In this document: positions 7,364-14,791 of the stretch, one piece after another
Numbering within the stretch: the first letter of the stretch is position 1
Layout: every line of letters starts with the position of its first letter
From: an uncultured Eggerthellaceae bacterium
GTDB lineage: Bacteria > Actinomycetota > Coriobacteriia > Coriobacteriales > Eggerthellaceae
DNA length: 21,551 nt
NCBI GenBank assembly: GCA_934645125.1
Contig: CAKUDT010000005.1
Span: 1-21,551 of the forward strand
Direction of reading: 5' to 3'
Position numbers and translations under genes: made by a program
Notes under the pieces: model-generated
Seen by the model: only the letters and a program-made list of their open reading frames with translations
Databases searched by the model: none
What the model was told of the DNA's origin: nothing

Positions 7364-7579
7364 GACGCGCGGCGCGAAGACACCTGGTGGCGGAGAGGGT
7401 GCGGGACGCGAAGACGGAAGGTCAAGGCGAAGAATGCCATAACAGTCCTACGGAAAGGCGGCAGAGAAGGTTCGGGCACGAAGGCGGAAAGTCAAGGAGT
7501 CTGATTGTGCGCGAACGGTTTGAAGGAAGAATGAAGCTCGAACTGGGGAAATGCAGATGGCGGAGAAGGCGCGGGGCAC
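7364..7579 (+). repeat. Degenerate purine-rich direct repeats beside repeat copy 1
   Basis: Two imperfect ~44-bp direct repeats lie at 7386-7429 and 7457-7499. Both read GG(T/C)GGC(G/A)GAGA..GGT.CGGG and end GTCAAGG. A third partial unit, GATGGCGGAGAAGGCGCGGGG, begins at 7556. A similar unit, GATGGCAGAGAAGGCACAGGGG, lies right of repeat copy 3 (about 12632). The first 18 bases after copies 1 and 3 are identical (GACGCGCGGCGCGAAGAC). No coding signal is seen. Confidence 0.5.
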
Positions 7580-7822
7580 ATGTGCCGTCGAACGCTCATC
7601 GTGGGGGATGGGGCATGGGTCGTTCAACGAGCATCGATGACGTGCGGTCGCTGCGACGGTGTTTTCGATTATCTGGAGGGTGCGCCACCAACGCTCATTG
7701 CAATTTGCCGCGATATCTCTGTTGGCGGGCTCTGGCTTGACCAAGCAGGCGGAATGGTCGCTAGAAGAATGGTAATCCTAGTTGTTTTCGCAGTTCAGCT
7801 TGTTTTGCTCGATAATCGACGG
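7580..7822 (+). pseudogene. Decayed barstar-like inhibitor gene
   Basis: The frame from ATG 7580 contains a recognisable barstar C-terminal half: FDYLEG, then RDISVGGLWLDQAGGMVAR, then FAVQLV. This parallels SDCLED, RDNSVEEPWFDKACAVMGR and LDVQLR of the intact barstar at 6672. The N-terminal strand is also suggested (TLIVGDGAWVVQ against TVIIRERDFQLV). The first helix and the YYGxN loop are missing, replaced by a short unrelated stretch, so about 12 residues appear deleted and the frame then runs on to 7885 without homology. No cognate RNase is next to it. Its 3' part overlaps the convergent gene ending at 7761. It could be an orphan divergent immunity protein, but decay is more likely. Confidence 0.55.
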
Positions 7823-8723
7823 GGAGGCGCTGAGGCATGCGGATTCCGAGCTCGCGGCGAAGAGCCGCCACGCTTTCGTCCATAAGGATCAGGCTGTCAA
7901 CTTGCACACGCGTAAAAGCAAATGTTGTGTACCCCATTCGATGAAGGGCAATGCGTTTCGTTGCATCGTTGCAAAGCTCCTCTGATCCCAGATGCGCAAT
8001 GTCGCTATCGTACTCCGCCGCTACGCAGGCGTTTTTCCAGAAAAAATCAGCACGCAGCGACCTGCGACGAGTGAGCCCCTGCAGCTCTTTTGGGACGGCT
8101 AGCTCATGATTGATGGCAAACGATGGCAGGGCGTAACCCCCCATACGCAACGGAAGGGTCAGCAGAAGCGATACGGCGGTTTCACGCGGCGAAGCGCTTC
8201 CGTTGACCACATAGGCAACTGCCTTGCGAGCAGCCGAAACGCCACGCATCCCCTTGCATTCATCAAGAAACGCCGACAGTTTATCCGCGCTGGTAAGGGA
8301 AGGCCGCGATGCGACGCCGTGCTTCGATGCAGTATCGGGGATAAAGGTGCCGCAAAGTTGAAATCCGTATTCCATGGTGTTCACCAGGGATTTATTTGCC
8401 GCGTACTGCAGAAAGCTCAATTCGGGTGAAGCGATGCAGATGTTGGGAACAAGCTGGATAAATGAGCCATCGGGAAACAACGCTGGACTATGATGAAAAG
8501 CAACTCTTTTAGTGCTGGTAATCGATTTCTTATCCACAAGAACAGAAAGGTGCCGGTTAGCAAGAACAGCGCTACCGCCCACGGCATCAAGCACAGCACG
8601 CTGGTTCACGGCGCAATCTGTCAAGCGATCGCTCCTTTCTGCTGTCGCCAGCGTTTTCGGTGCGTTTTTCGCGTTGCTCCAATACCACCATGCGGTGTCG
8701 TATCCCAAGTAAACGTTATCCAT
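7761..8723 (-). CDS. DUF559-like (restriction-endonuclease-fold) hypothetical protein
   Basis: A 320-residue protein starting at MDNVYLGYDTAWWYW; a start at 8798 would add 25 unconvincing residues. The N-terminal two thirds resemble coriobacterial proteins related to AbiEi/DUF559 genes, with patterns such as ICIASPELSFLQYA and YGFQLCGTF. The C-terminal part, RADFFWKNACVAAEYDSD followed by NDATKRIALHRMGYTTFAFT, has the layout of a DUF559/Vsr-like PD-(D/E)xK core (Asp226, Glu237, Asp239 as candidates). The last catalytic lysine is not obvious, so nuclease activity is uncertain. No good ribosome site precedes 8723. It lies convergent to the barstar remnant and its promoter side faces repeat copy 2. 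The function is unknown; a link to defence or toxin-antitoxin biology is inference from the fold and location. Confidence 0.6.
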   Translation of the reverse strand: MDNVYLGYDTAWWYWSNAKNAPKTLATAERSDRLTDCAVNQRAVLDAVGGSAVLANRHLSVLVDKKSITSTKRVAFHHSPALFPDGSFIQLVPNICIASPELSFLQYAANKSLVNTMEYGFQLCGTFIPDTASKHGVASRPSLTSADKLSAFLDECKGMRGVSAARKAVAYVVNGSASPRETAVSLLLTLPLRMGGYALPSFAINHELAVPKELQGLTRRRSLRADFFWKNACVAAEYDSDIAHLGSEELCNDATKRIALHRMGYTTFAFTRVQVDSLILMDESVAALRRELGIRMPQRLPVDYRAKQAELRKQLGLPFF

Positions 8724-8756
8724 GTACGCGATGGTAGCAGCTTTTAACGTGTTTAA

Positions 8757-8770
8757 GTGTTGATCAACAC
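8757..8770. promoter_or_regulatory. 14-bp perfect palindrome upstream of the DUF559-like gene
   Basis: GTGTTGATCAACAC lies 34 bases upstream of the start at 8723, where an autoregulatory operator could sit. No promoter hexamers were found with confidence on either strand. Confidence 0.3.
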
Positions 8771-8843
8771 CTCTGCCGGGCAAAAAAATACAGCCCACGC
8801 TCTTTGGCGGTTATACACGCAATGCTGCAAGGTTGCGTGCTCG

Positions 8844-8967
8844 ATGATAAAAACGACCCACTTTTCTGTGGATTTTTGCCTTCACTTCCCTGATTTTTCA
8901 GCATTTCCCCAGGTCGTGGAAAAGTAAGCCATGGCAAACCCACAGAAAAGTACCCCATTTTTATCAT
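8844..8967 (+). repeat. Dispersed intergenic repeat with inverted ends, copy 2
   Basis: 124 bp, the same length as copy 1 and about 94% identical by eye. It has the same ends, ATGATAAAAACGACCCAC and CCCCATTTTTATCAT. It lies between the divergent DUF559-like gene and the ABC transporter operon. Flanks differ from those of copies 1 and 3 apart from the preceding CG, so here the element boundary looks sharp at about 8843/8968. No clear target-site duplication is visible. Confidence 0.85.
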
Positions 8968-9033
8968 AAGAAATCGGGGAGAGGTGTGCAGCGACTGAGA
9001 TGAAGAGCTTCTAATTATCCTCAATTACGAATA

Positions 9034-9080
9034 TGTCAGATTAATATCATATTGACAATAAAATATTCACGTTATAGAAT
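9034..9080 (+). promoter_or_regulatory. Near-consensus sigma70 promoter of the ABC operon with dyad
   Basis: TTGACA (9052-9057), 17 bases, then TAGAAT (9075-9080) in strongly AT-rich sequence; transcription would begin near 9087. A dyad TGTCA (9034-9038)/TGACA (9053-9057) overlaps the -35 box and could be a repressor site, for example for a metal-responsive regulator; it does not match a Fur or DtxR box that I know. The promoter rules out TTG 9052 as the start of the permease. Confidence 0.75.
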
Positions 9081-9114
9081 AATCGAACCAAAGGAAAAGA
9101 GACAGGAGATTTCC

Positions 9115-10428
9115 TTGAGGGAGAAGTTTCCGAAAATGGTTCAAAAAAGCGGCTCTGAACAGGGTAGATGTTCTGAGTTGACAGAATGTGCCGATCAAGT
9201 AGAGCGTTTTAGGCTGGCAGAATGCGCCGACCAATCGAAGCGGATCGCACAATCGTCCCGTTCGACTTGCGCGTCAGCGGGGGACATAAACTTGCATGCG
9301 GGGCAGTCGTCCGCCGGTGTATCCGCGTCCGATGTGCCCACCGAAAGCGAGATTGCGCATGCGGCGGAATACCTTTCGCCTGCAGAAAAAGTCGTGCGTG
9401 CCGGTAACGCACGTATGCGTCTCGTGACTGTTCTCTTGGTGGTATTCATCCTGGTGGCTTTCATCTGTTCGCTTATGCTTGGTCGTTTTCCTATCGAGGT
9501 TGACCAGGCATTTTCCATGATGGCAAATCGTGTTACGCAGTTTTTCGCGAACACGAATGCCATCGAGCCCACTTGGACCGCGCAAGCTGAAGCGCTTTTC
9601 TTCAACGTGCGCATGCCGCGCATCATCATGGCACTGCTGGTGGGCTGCTGCCTTGCCGCGGCGGGCGCCGCATTTCAGGGCGTCTTCCAAAATCCGCTCG
9701 CGTCGCCCGACATTCTGGGTGCGTCGCAAGGTGCCGCGCTTGGTGCCGCCATTGCCATTCTTACAGGCATGGGGAGTTTCGGCATTTCGGCTTTCGCCTT
9801 TGCCTTCTCCATGTTTACGGTGCTGCTTGTTTTGATGATAAGCAATCGCGCGAAGGGCAACCGCATTCTGGTGACGGTGCTGGCAGGCGTTATGGTAAGC
9901 TCGCTGTTCTCGGCGGGTGTGTCGTTTGCCAAGTTGGTGGCCGACCCTGCCGATCAGCTTCCCGCTATTACGTATTGGCTCATGGGAAGTCTGACCAGCA
10001 TCCAAATGAAGGACGTCCTTATGGCGCTGCCGTTTATGGCGGCGGGCTTGGTGGTGCTTTTTGTCATGCGCTGGCGCATCAACATCCTGACCATGGGCGA
10101 TGACGAAGCGGCCACTATGGGCGTGAATGCGCGCCGTATTCGCTTGGTGGTCACGCTTGCCGCCACGCTGGTCACTGCCGCAAGCGTTGCCGTGACGGGC
10201 ATGATTGGCTGGGTTGGCCTGGTCATTCCTCATTTGTGCCGCATGGTGGTGGGCTGCGATTATCGCAAGCTCATGCCAACGAGCATGCTCATGGGCGCGG
10301 GCTTCCTGCTTATCGTCGATGACGTTTCGCGCCTGTTGACCACGGCGGAAATCCCCATTGGCATCCTGACGGCGTTTATTGGCGCCCCCTTCTTCTTGTA
10401 CCTGATCACGCGAAAGAAGAAGATTTAA
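9115..10428 (+). CDS. FecCD-family ABC importer permease with long N-terminal extension
   Basis: Membrane permease of a type II ABC importer for iron-siderophore, haem, cobalamin or oxyanion ligands. The FecCD core is typical: RMPRIIMALLVGCCLAAAGAAFQG, NPLASPDILGASQGAALGA, GWVGLVIPHLCRM and about ten hydrophobic segments. Ahead of the first membrane segment (about residue 103) is an unusual, hydrophilic extension of about 100 residues. It holds two copies of ECADQ twelve residues apart and four cysteines (19, 25, 37, 52). TTG 9115 has the best ribosome site (AGGAG 9104-9108, 6 bases away); ATG 9136 is an alternative with GAGGGAGAAG upstream. The stop is directly followed by the ATPase start (TAAATG), so the genes are translationally close. 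Confidence 0.92.
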   Translation: MREKFPKMVQKSGSEQGRCSELTECADQVERFRLAECADQSKRIAQSSRSTCASAGDINLHAGQSSAGVSASDVPTESEIAHAAEYLSPAEKVVRAGNARMRLVTVLLVVFILVAFICSLMLGRFPIEVDQAFSMMANRVTQFFANTNAIEPTWTAQAEALFFNVRMPRIIMALLVGCCLAAAGAAFQGVFQNPLASPDILGASQGAALGAAIAILTGMGSFGISAFAFAFSMFTVLLVLMISNRAKGNRILVTVLAGVMVSSLFSAGVSFAKLVADPADQLPAITYWLMGSLTSIQMKDVLMALPFMAAGLVVLFVMRWRINILTMGDDEAATMGVNARRIRLVVTLAATLVTAASVAVTGMIGWVGLVIPHLCRMVVGCDYRKLMPTSMLMGAGFLLIVDDVSRLLTTAEIPIGILTAFIGAPFFLYLITRKKKI

Positions 10429-11211
10429 ATGAGTATTACGATCGAACGACTGAACTTTTCATACGGCAACCACCCGGTGCTGTTCGACCTGAATCTGGAG
10501 ATTCCCGATGCCACGCTTGTGAACGTGTTGGGCCCCAATGGCGTGGGGAAGTCCACGCTGTTCAAGTGCATTCTGGGGCTGAACAGCGGATATACGGGTC
10601 GCATTTTAGTAAACGGGAAGGACCTGAGCAAGCTGAACATCCGTCAGCGCGCGCAGGAAATTGCCTACATTCCGCAGTCTCACGCGCCCGTGTACGATTA
10701 CAGCGTGCTTGACGTGGTCATCATGAGCACGGGCCACGATTTGGGAATTGTCGGTTCTCCGCGCAAGAAGCATGTGGAGCGCGCGTATGCGGCGCTGGAG
10801 CGCGTGGGCATTGGCCACCTGGCTGGGCGCACTTACACGCAGATTTCCGGCGGCGAGCAGCAGCTTGTGCTTATCGCGCGTGCCATTGCGCAGGACGCTC
10901 ACACTATCATTATGGACGAACCAACCAGCGCGCTGGATTACGGCAATACGGTGCGCGTTCTTTCGTGCGTGCGTCAGCTTGCGCGCGAGGGAATGAGCAT
11001 TGTGCAGTCAACGCATCAGCCTGACCAGGCATTTTTGTATGCCGATAAGACGCTGGTGCTTGAGCGGGGTCATTTGAAGGCGTTCGGCGACCCGAAAGAT
11101 GTGATTACGAAGGAGCTGGTGAGTGACATTTACGGCGTTGATGTTGAGGTCAACTCGCTGTACGACGATCGCGTGCGTGTGTGCGTGCCGGTAAGTGAGA
11201 TTGGCGGCTAG
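10429..11211 (+). CDS. FecE-type ABC importer ATPase
   Basis: Cytoplasmic ATPase subunit of the same importer, 260 residues, the usual length. Walker A is GPNGVGKST (35-43), the Q-loop is Gln83, the signature is SGGEQQ (140-145), Walker B with the catalytic Glu is TIIMDEP (159-165), and the H-loop is His196 in STHQPDQ. Typical of the FecE/BtuD/FhuC branch. It starts immediately after the permease stop, with an AAGAAGAAG purine run upstream, and is followed after 44 bases by the binding-protein gene. Confidence 0.95.
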   Translation: MSITIERLNFSYGNHPVLFDLNLEIPDATLVNVLGPNGVGKSTLFKCILGLNSGYTGRILVNGKDLSKLNIRQRAQEIAYIPQSHAPVYDYSVLDVVIMSTGHDLGIVGSPRKKHVERAYAALERVGIGHLAGRTYTQISGGEQQLVLIARAIAQDAHTIIMDEPTSALDYGNTVRVLSCVRQLAREGMSIVQSTHQPDQAFLYADKTLVLERGHLKAFGDPKDVITKELVSDIYGVDVEVNSLYDDRVRVCVPVSEIGG

Positions 11212-11255
11212 GGGTATATGGGCCAACGTGCTCTGTTATACGAAAGGAGAAAGGA

Positions 11256-12368
11256 ATGAAGAAAACAAAGGTTTTGGCATGCGCTCTTGCGGTGGCGCTT
11301 GCGCTGGGAGCGGGGTGCCTTGCGGCGGGCTGCAGCAGCTCGGCAGCAAGCTCGAAAGACGCGGCTTCGTCATCTGCATCGGCAAGCACGGAAACGCGTA
11401 CCTTCACCGACTCGCTGGGCAGGCAAGTCGAAATTCCCGCTAACATCACGAAAGTGGTGCCCTCGGGGCATACCGCAAACCAGGTGCTTTTGACGTTTGC
11501 TCCTGATTTGATGGTGGGCATTTCGCAAGAACTTACCGATGAACAGGCAAAATACATTGGCTCGCAGTATCAGAGCCTTCCCGTTTTGGGTGCTATTTTT
11601 GGCAACAAGGGTGACTTGAATAAGGAAGCGGTAGCCGCAACGGGTGCGCAGCTGCTCATTGACTGGGGCGAGGCCAAGAAGGGCATGGCGGAAGATTTGG
11701 ACAACCTGCAGCAGCAGCTGAACATTCCGTGCGTGCATATCGAGGCTACGCTTGCCACGTATGATGAGGCGTATGCCATGCTGGGCGAGCTGCTGAACAT
11801 GCCGGAGCGCGGCAAGCAGCTGGGCGATTACTGCGCAAACGCGTACCAAGAGGTTGAGCAGGCCATGAGCACCATCCCCGAAGATCAGCGCGTGCGCGTG
11901 GCGTATCTGGTGGGCGAGTCCGGCCTTGCCGCCATTGCGAAGGGTTCGTACCAGGGCACGATTTTGGACATGTGCGCCACGAACGTTGTCGAGGTCGAGA
12001 AAGCTTCCGGTTCGGGTCTGGGCAATGAGATCAGTCTTGAGCAGATTTCCGTGTGGAATCCCGACATGATCGTTTTTGGTCCCACAAGCATTTACGACAC
12101 GGTTGCCGCAGATGAGACATGGGCTCAGATTTCCGCTATCGCGAACAACAATTACTATCAGGTTCCCAGCGACCCCTACATTTGGCTGAACAATCCGCCC
12201 GCGGTGAACCAGATCATGGGCCTGCAGTGGTTCCCGCGCTTGTGCTATCCGCAGGCATTCTCGACCGATATGAAGACCGCGGTAACGAGTTACTACAAGA
12301 CGTTCTACAACTACCAGCTTACCGACGCCGAGTATGATCAGCTCACGGCGAAGGCGGTTGCGAAATAG
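11256..12368 (+). CDS. ABC importer substrate-binding lipoprotein (FepB/BtuF-like fold)
   Basis: A membrane-anchored extracellular binding protein for the importer encoded just upstream; 370 residues. It has a clear lipoprotein signal peptide: Lys-rich start, hydrophobic core, lipobox LAAGC with Cys26, then a Ser/Ala linker. The mature part has the cluster A-2/A-8 layout: TFTDSLGRQVEIPANITKVV opening the first lobe, an alpha-helical hinge, and a C-terminal segment with DPYIWLNNPP and MGLQWFPRL. That last region recalls binding proteins of the MolA/haem type, so molybdate/tungstate or haem cannot be excluded against ferric siderophore. AAAGGAGAAAGGA precedes ATG 11256. Gene order permease-ATPase-binding protein and the terminator at 12406 define a three-gene operon. 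Confidence 0.92.
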   Translation: MKKTKVLACALAVALALGAGCLAAGCSSSAASSKDAASSSASASTETRTFTDSLGRQVEIPANITKVVPSGHTANQVLLTFAPDLMVGISQELTDEQAKYIGSQYQSLPVLGAIFGNKGDLNKEAVAATGAQLLIDWGEAKKGMAEDLDNLQQQLNIPCVHIEATLATYDEAYAMLGELLNMPERGKQLGDYCANAYQEVEQAMSTIPEDQRVRVAYLVGESGLAAIAKGSYQGTILDMCATNVVEVEKASGSGLGNEISLEQISVWNPDMIVFGPTSIYDTVAADETWAQISAIANNNYYQVPSDPYIWLNNPPAVNQIMGLQWFPRLCYPQAFSTDMKTAVTSYYKTFYNYQLTDAEYDQLTAKAVAK

Positions 12369-12405
12369 GAACGCGCGCTTGAGATAAGCGGGTCGCGTAA
12401 ATGCG

Positions 12406-12440
12406 AAGGGCGGGAAGCCGTTGTGCTCCTCGCCCTTTTT
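12406..12440 (+). terminator. Rho-independent terminator of the ABC importer operon
   Basis: AAGGGCG-GGA (12406-12415) pairs with TCC-T-CGCCCTT (12427-12437), with one bulge, and is followed by a T-run to 12440. It lies 37 bases after the lipoprotein stop. Confidence 0.8.
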
Positions 12441-12487
12441 GCGTTGCTGTTTTTTCGCCCCTTCGCCTGCTCTTTAATTTTGACTCG

Positions 12488-12610
12488 ATGATAAAAATGA
12501 CCCACTTTTCTGTGGATTTTGTCTTTATGATGGTAAAAAATCAACGTTTTCCCAGGTCGTGAAAAAGTAAGCCGTGGCAAACCCACAGAAAAGTACCCCA
12601 TTTTTATCAC
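12488..12610 (+). repeat. Dispersed intergenic repeat with inverted ends, copy 3
   Basis: 123 bp beginning ATGATAAAAATGACCCAC and ending CCCCATTTTTATCAC. The outer arms match copies 1 and 2 closely, while the left inner part (12518-12540) has diverged. The right flank shares 18 identical bases with copy 1 (GACGCGCGGCGCGAAGAC), and a CCCTTCGCCTGCT phrase lies upstream as it does near copy 1. It sits just after the ABC operon terminator. Confidence 0.82.
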
Positions 12611-12817
12611 GACGCGCGGCGCGAAGACAGCTGATGGCAGAGAAGGCACAGGGGTAAGCGGACCGGGGAACAGGCGCAGGGGGTGCCAAGGCGCAGGGCG
12701 GTGCCGATGGAGAAGGGGGCGGGGATGCTAAGGCGTGGGGTCAGAGACGGGAAGCAAGGGGGACAGGTCGAAAGGATGCGCGCAGGGAAGCCGCGCGCGG
12801 GCCAATCCTTGCGCGGC
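12611..12817. other. Gene-free purine-rich low-complexity stretch
   Basis: No gene is supported. It opens with the flank shared with repeat copy 1. A tandem duplication AGGCGCAGGGGGTGCCA / AGGCGCAGGGCGGTGCCG lies at 12672-12706. A 9-bp dyad AAGCCGCGC (12788-12796) / GCGCGGCTT (12811-12819) overlaps the stop of the minus-strand dehydrogenase gene and may end its transcript, although no T-run follows on that strand. Confidence 0.4.
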
Positions 12818-13777
12818 TTAGAACACGCGATTTTTGAGCGGCTGACCAGCAATGAACCGGCGAATGTTCTCGCAGGTCAAATCACAGATATGCTGCTCAG
12901 TTTCTGGCAAACGTCCAAAAGCTCCGCCCGAGCAGTGCGGCGTTATCAGGCAGCGCTCCTGCTGCCACAAGGGGTGTTTTTCCGGAAGCGGTTCGGGATC
13001 GGTGACATCAAGTGCGGCGCCGCGCAGCTGACCTGCGCAAAGTGCAGCATCGAGTGCCAGGCAATCAACGAAATTACCGCGACCGACGTTCACCAGTGCA
13101 GCACTTGGCTTGCACAGCGCTAAGCGGCGCGCGTCGAAATAGCCGGCAGTGGCATCGTTGTTGGGGATAGCGCCGATAATAACATCGGCCCGGGGAATGA
13201 ACTTTTCGGCCGCATCAAGCGTGCAGAGTTCGTCGAAGTACGGGCGCTTTGCTTCAGTCGAACGGCATACGCCAATGATGTGCGCATCGAAGCCCGCAAA
13301 GCGCTTTGCGCAATGGCTTCCAATGTCTCCCGCACCAAAGATAAGCACGGTTGCGCCTTCGAGCGTTTCGATTCCTCCCAAGTCATGCCACTGTTCGCTT
13401 GCCTGATGCTTCGCGTAACGCCCCAGGTTCTGGCAAATGGAAAGTGCCTGGCCCAGCGCGTATTGCGAGATAGTGTGTCCGTAGCTTCCCACAGCGTTCG
13501 TCAGCTGCACGCCCGCAGGGAACGGCTTGCCACTGCGCGTGTACTTGTCAGTTCCGGCCCAGGTCATCTGCACCCATTTCACGGTATTGCTTGCGGCAAT
13601 GTCTTCCACTTCAGGTTCGCCAACAACGGCGGCGGCGGTGGCAAGCGCTTCGGTGGCTTCTGTACCTGAAAGCCCTTGGGGAAACTGACGCACGACCAGT
13701 TGATTGCCCGCCGCCGCGCGAATCTGCTTCATATGGTGTTCTTTGAACGGTACCAAAATCAAGAGTTCTTTTTCCAT
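12818..13777 (-). CDS. D-isomer-specific 2-hydroxyacid dehydrogenase
   Basis: An NAD(P)-dependent oxidoreductase interconverting a 2-oxoacid and a D-2-hydroxyacid, soluble; 319 residues, the usual length. The Rossmann motif GAGDIG lies at 148-153. The catalytic triad is in place: Arg233 in NVGRG, Glu262 in DPEPLP, His281 in TPHCSGG. The family hinge ALDVTDPEPLP is normal. The start MEKELLIL at 13777 follows AAAGGGAAC at good spacing; the open frame extends 72 codons further upstream but without protein-like sequence. It is divergent from the pseudouridine synthase gene at 13941. The exact substrate cannot be assigned; glyoxylate/hydroxypyruvate-type or phosphoglycerate-type reactions are possible. 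Confidence 0.92.
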   Translation of the reverse strand: MEKELLILVPFKEHHMKQIRAAAGNQLVVRQFPQGLSGTEATEALATAAAVVGEPEVEDIAASNTVKWVQMTWAGTDKYTRSGKPFPAGVQLTNAVGSYGHTISQYALGQALSICQNLGRYAKHQASEQWHDLGGIETLEGATVLIFGAGDIGSHCAKRFAGFDAHIIGVCRSTEAKRPYFDELCTLDAAEKFIPRADVIIGAIPNNDATAGYFDARRLALCKPSAALVNVGRGNFVDCLALDAALCAGQLRGAALDVTDPEPLPEKHPLWQQERCLITPHCSGGAFGRLPETEQHICDLTCENIRRFIAGQPLKNRVF

Positions 13778-13940
13778 GGGGTTCCCTTTCTGGGCTGTTT
13801 CGTGGGGTGCGCAATTGCTTGGCGCGTCGCATTTCTGTACAGTTTTTCGCTGATGAATGGTAACATACCTACGAAATTGAGAGCGCATTGCGCGGTAATT
13901 AGCGAAATACCAGCAAATATCTAGGATTAAAGGATGGCGT

Positions 13941-14648
13941 ATGAAGCTTCGTCTGGACAAATATTTAGCGGACATGGGGTTGGGCTCACGCACGGAAGTG
14001 AAGGAGCTCGTTCGCAGCGGCCAGATTTACGTGAACGGGTGGCGCGTGCGCAAAGCTGATATCAAGGTGGACACGGAAACCGATGTCGTGGAGCGCAATC
14101 ACGAGCCTATTATCTATGCGCCGTTCGAGTATTGGATGTTGAACAAGCCGGCAGGTGTGGTGTCTGCAACGCGCGATGATGGTTCGGAAACCGTTGTTGA
14201 GCTGGTGGAAGGCCGCGCACGCAAGGATTTATTCCCTGTGGGGCGTCTGGATAAAGATACGGTTGGCTTGCTTCTTATCACGAACGATGGCCAGCTGGCG
14301 CATAGGCTTTTAGCACCGGGAAAGCACGTGGATAAAGTGTATTTTGCGCGCCTTGATCACGGTGTGTCGGCAGAGGATGCTCAGGCATTTGCCGACGGTC
14401 TTGATATCGGCGACGATAAGCTTACGTTGCCGGCTCAGTTGGAGATTCCCTGCGAAGAGCATGCGAACGAAGTGCTGGTTACGCTTCATGAAGGACGCTA
14501 CCATCAGGTGAAACGCATGTTTGAGGCGCGTGGGAATAACGTCGTGTATCTCAAGCGCGTCTCTATGGGTGCCCTGGTGCTTGACCCTGCACTTGCGGAA
14601 GGCGAGAGCCGCCGTCTTACAGAAGAAGAGCTGGCGGCGCTTAGGTAG
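13941..14648 (+). CDS. RsuA/RluB-family rRNA pseudouridine synthase
   Basis: Isomerises a specific uridine in rRNA to pseudouridine. The 235 residues carry an N-terminal S4 RNA-binding domain (MKLRLDKYLADMGLGSR to about 60), then the catalytic domain: YWMLNKPAGVVSATRDD, GRLDKDTVGLLL with catalytic Asp104, and the closing EGRYHQVKRMFEARG motif. RsuA (16S U516) and RluB/RluE/RluF (23S) are hard to separate by eye; the length and the form of the motif favour the 16S enzyme. AAAGGATGGCGT precedes ATG 13941. It is divergent from the dehydrogenase and convergent with the methyltransferase ending at 14792. Confidence 0.93.
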   Translation: MKLRLDKYLADMGLGSRTEVKELVRSGQIYVNGWRVRKADIKVDTETDVVERNHEPIIYAPFEYWMLNKPAGVVSATRDDGSETVVELVEGRARKDLFPVGRLDKDTVGLLLITNDGQLAHRLLAPGKHVDKVYFARLDHGVSAEDAQAFADGLDIGDDKLTLPAQLEIPCEEHANEVLVTLHEGRYHQVKRMFEARGNNVVYLKRVSMGALVLDPALAEGESRRLTEEELAALR

Positions 14649-14791
14649 GGGTAAGGGGGCGGCAGTCGCGCGCTGGTTGCGGCGCTGCACCTGGTTGCGA
14701 CGCGCAGGCGCAGCGCGGCGATTGCGTCTGCCGTGGCTGCTCCGTCCCGCCCGTTGCGTCCGACGCGTCCGCGGGCGCGCTGCGGGGATGC

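Noticed and set aside
12611..13123. Plus-strand frames in the purine-rich stretch and antisense to the dehydrogenase
   Set aside because: Gly/Arg/Ala low-complexity readings with no homology; the minus-strand enzyme is clear.
13778..13993. 72-codon N-terminal extension of the D-2-hydroxyacid dehydrogenase
   Set aside because: The sequence is not protein-like and runs into the divergent pseudouridine synthase; the start at 13777 has a good ribosome site and gives the family length.
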